A stretch of 5,297 nucleotides of DNA from Rickettsiales bacterium. Lineage in GTDB: Bacteria; Pseudomonadota; Alphaproteobacteria; Rickettsiales; 21-14-0-20-44-7. Shown one piece after another: positions 5,119 to 5,297 of this stretch (positions within the stretch are counted from its first letter, which is position 1; every line of letters starts with the position of its first letter). A program made the position numbers and the translations under genes. Location of the stretch: the NCBI GenBank assembly GCA_023301015.1, contig JALZVI010000197.1:1-5297 (forward strand), in the 5' to 3' direction. The notes below the pieces were generated by a model. The model saw nothing but the letters and a program-made list of their open reading frames with translations. It searched no databases and was not told where the DNA came from.

Positions 5119-5297
5119 TTAAACTTCTTTTTCGGTTAATTTGAAATAAGTGATAATCCACATAAGTGGTGCAAGTACTAACAAGAAAAACCACTTTATA
5201 AGATAGAGATACCATTTAAATGATGCTTCAAGGTTGTCTTTGTCAAGATCGACATCAGATATACTGATATCAAAATTTCCGTTGAACGGTAAATATT
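5119..5297 (-). CDS. C-terminal end of a membrane protein (cut by window edge)
   Basis: Only the last 58 residues are present; the frame runs from the right edge to a TAA at 5119-5121. They comprise an acidic/polar stretch (FDISISDVDLDKDN), then a strongly hydrophobic segment of about 22 residues, WYLYLIKWFFLLVLAPLMWI and onward, and a short charged tail, YFKLTEKEV. A final transmembrane helix followed by a short K/E-rich tail is common in ABC-2 type permeases, and YtrA-type regulators are often encoded beside such transporters. That identity is inference; no family motif is visible in the part available. Near-overlap with the GntR gene shows they share an operon. Confidence 0.75.
   Translation of the reverse strand, partial: YLPFNGNFDISISDVDLDKDNLEASFKWYLYLIKWFFLLVLAPLMWIITYFKLTEKEV

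Noticed and set aside
4873..5139. Plus-strand frame of 88 codons
   Set aside because: Antisense to the GntR gene, whose helix-turn-helix motifs are unmistakable.

Overview
The window is AT-rich DNA from a member of the Bacteroidota. Three things point there: a class II (degradative-type) HMG-CoA reductase fragment, a DUF2141 protein, and a serC promoter with the TTG / TAnnTTTG elements used by the primary sigma factor of this phylum. The serC and DUF2141 starts lack a clear Shine-Dalgarno site, which also fits. I cannot place it below phylum with confidence. All assignments come from reading motifs, not from searches.

Layout, left to right. (1) At 1-291, on the minus strand, are the first 97 residues of an HMG-CoA reductase, cut by the window edge. 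(2) A divergent AT-rich intergenic region (292-558) leads into a secreted DUF2141 protein (559-1008, plus). (3) At 1009-1110 is a small cluster of REP-like palindromes built on a CTGAGCGAAGTCGAAG core. (4) A clear Bacteroidota promoter (1128-1159) drives serC (1216-2307, plus; GTG start), the phosphoserine aminotransferase of serine biosynthesis. (5) A complete insertion sequence of about 1.5 kb with an IS4-type DDE transposase (2334-3844, transposase on minus) lies 26 bp after the serC stop, bounded by perfect 25-bp terminal inverted repeats. (6) A perfect 26-bp-arm palindrome (3912-3979) marks the end of a leftward operon. (7) That operon, on the minus strand from the right edge, holds the C-terminal end of a membrane protein (5119-5297), a short YtrA-type GntR regulator (4771-5115) and a membrane-anchored DUF2807 'head GIN' beta-helix protein (3979-4731).

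How it works together. The GntR regulator starts 3 bp after the membrane protein's stop, and the DUF2807 gene follows 39 bp later, so these are probably one transcript for a regulated cell-envelope function. The other genes look independent. The insertion sequence has the most notable structure. A long hairpin upstream of the transposase ATG would hide its AAGAGG ribosome-binding site in any transcript entering from outside. A candidate internal -7 box (TAAATTTG) lies in the outer arm, so a transcript begun there would start in the loop, lack that arm and leave the site free. The same hairpin followed by eight Ts reads as a possible terminator on the plus strand. I see no CRISPR array, tRNA, rRNA, defence system or other clearly new system.
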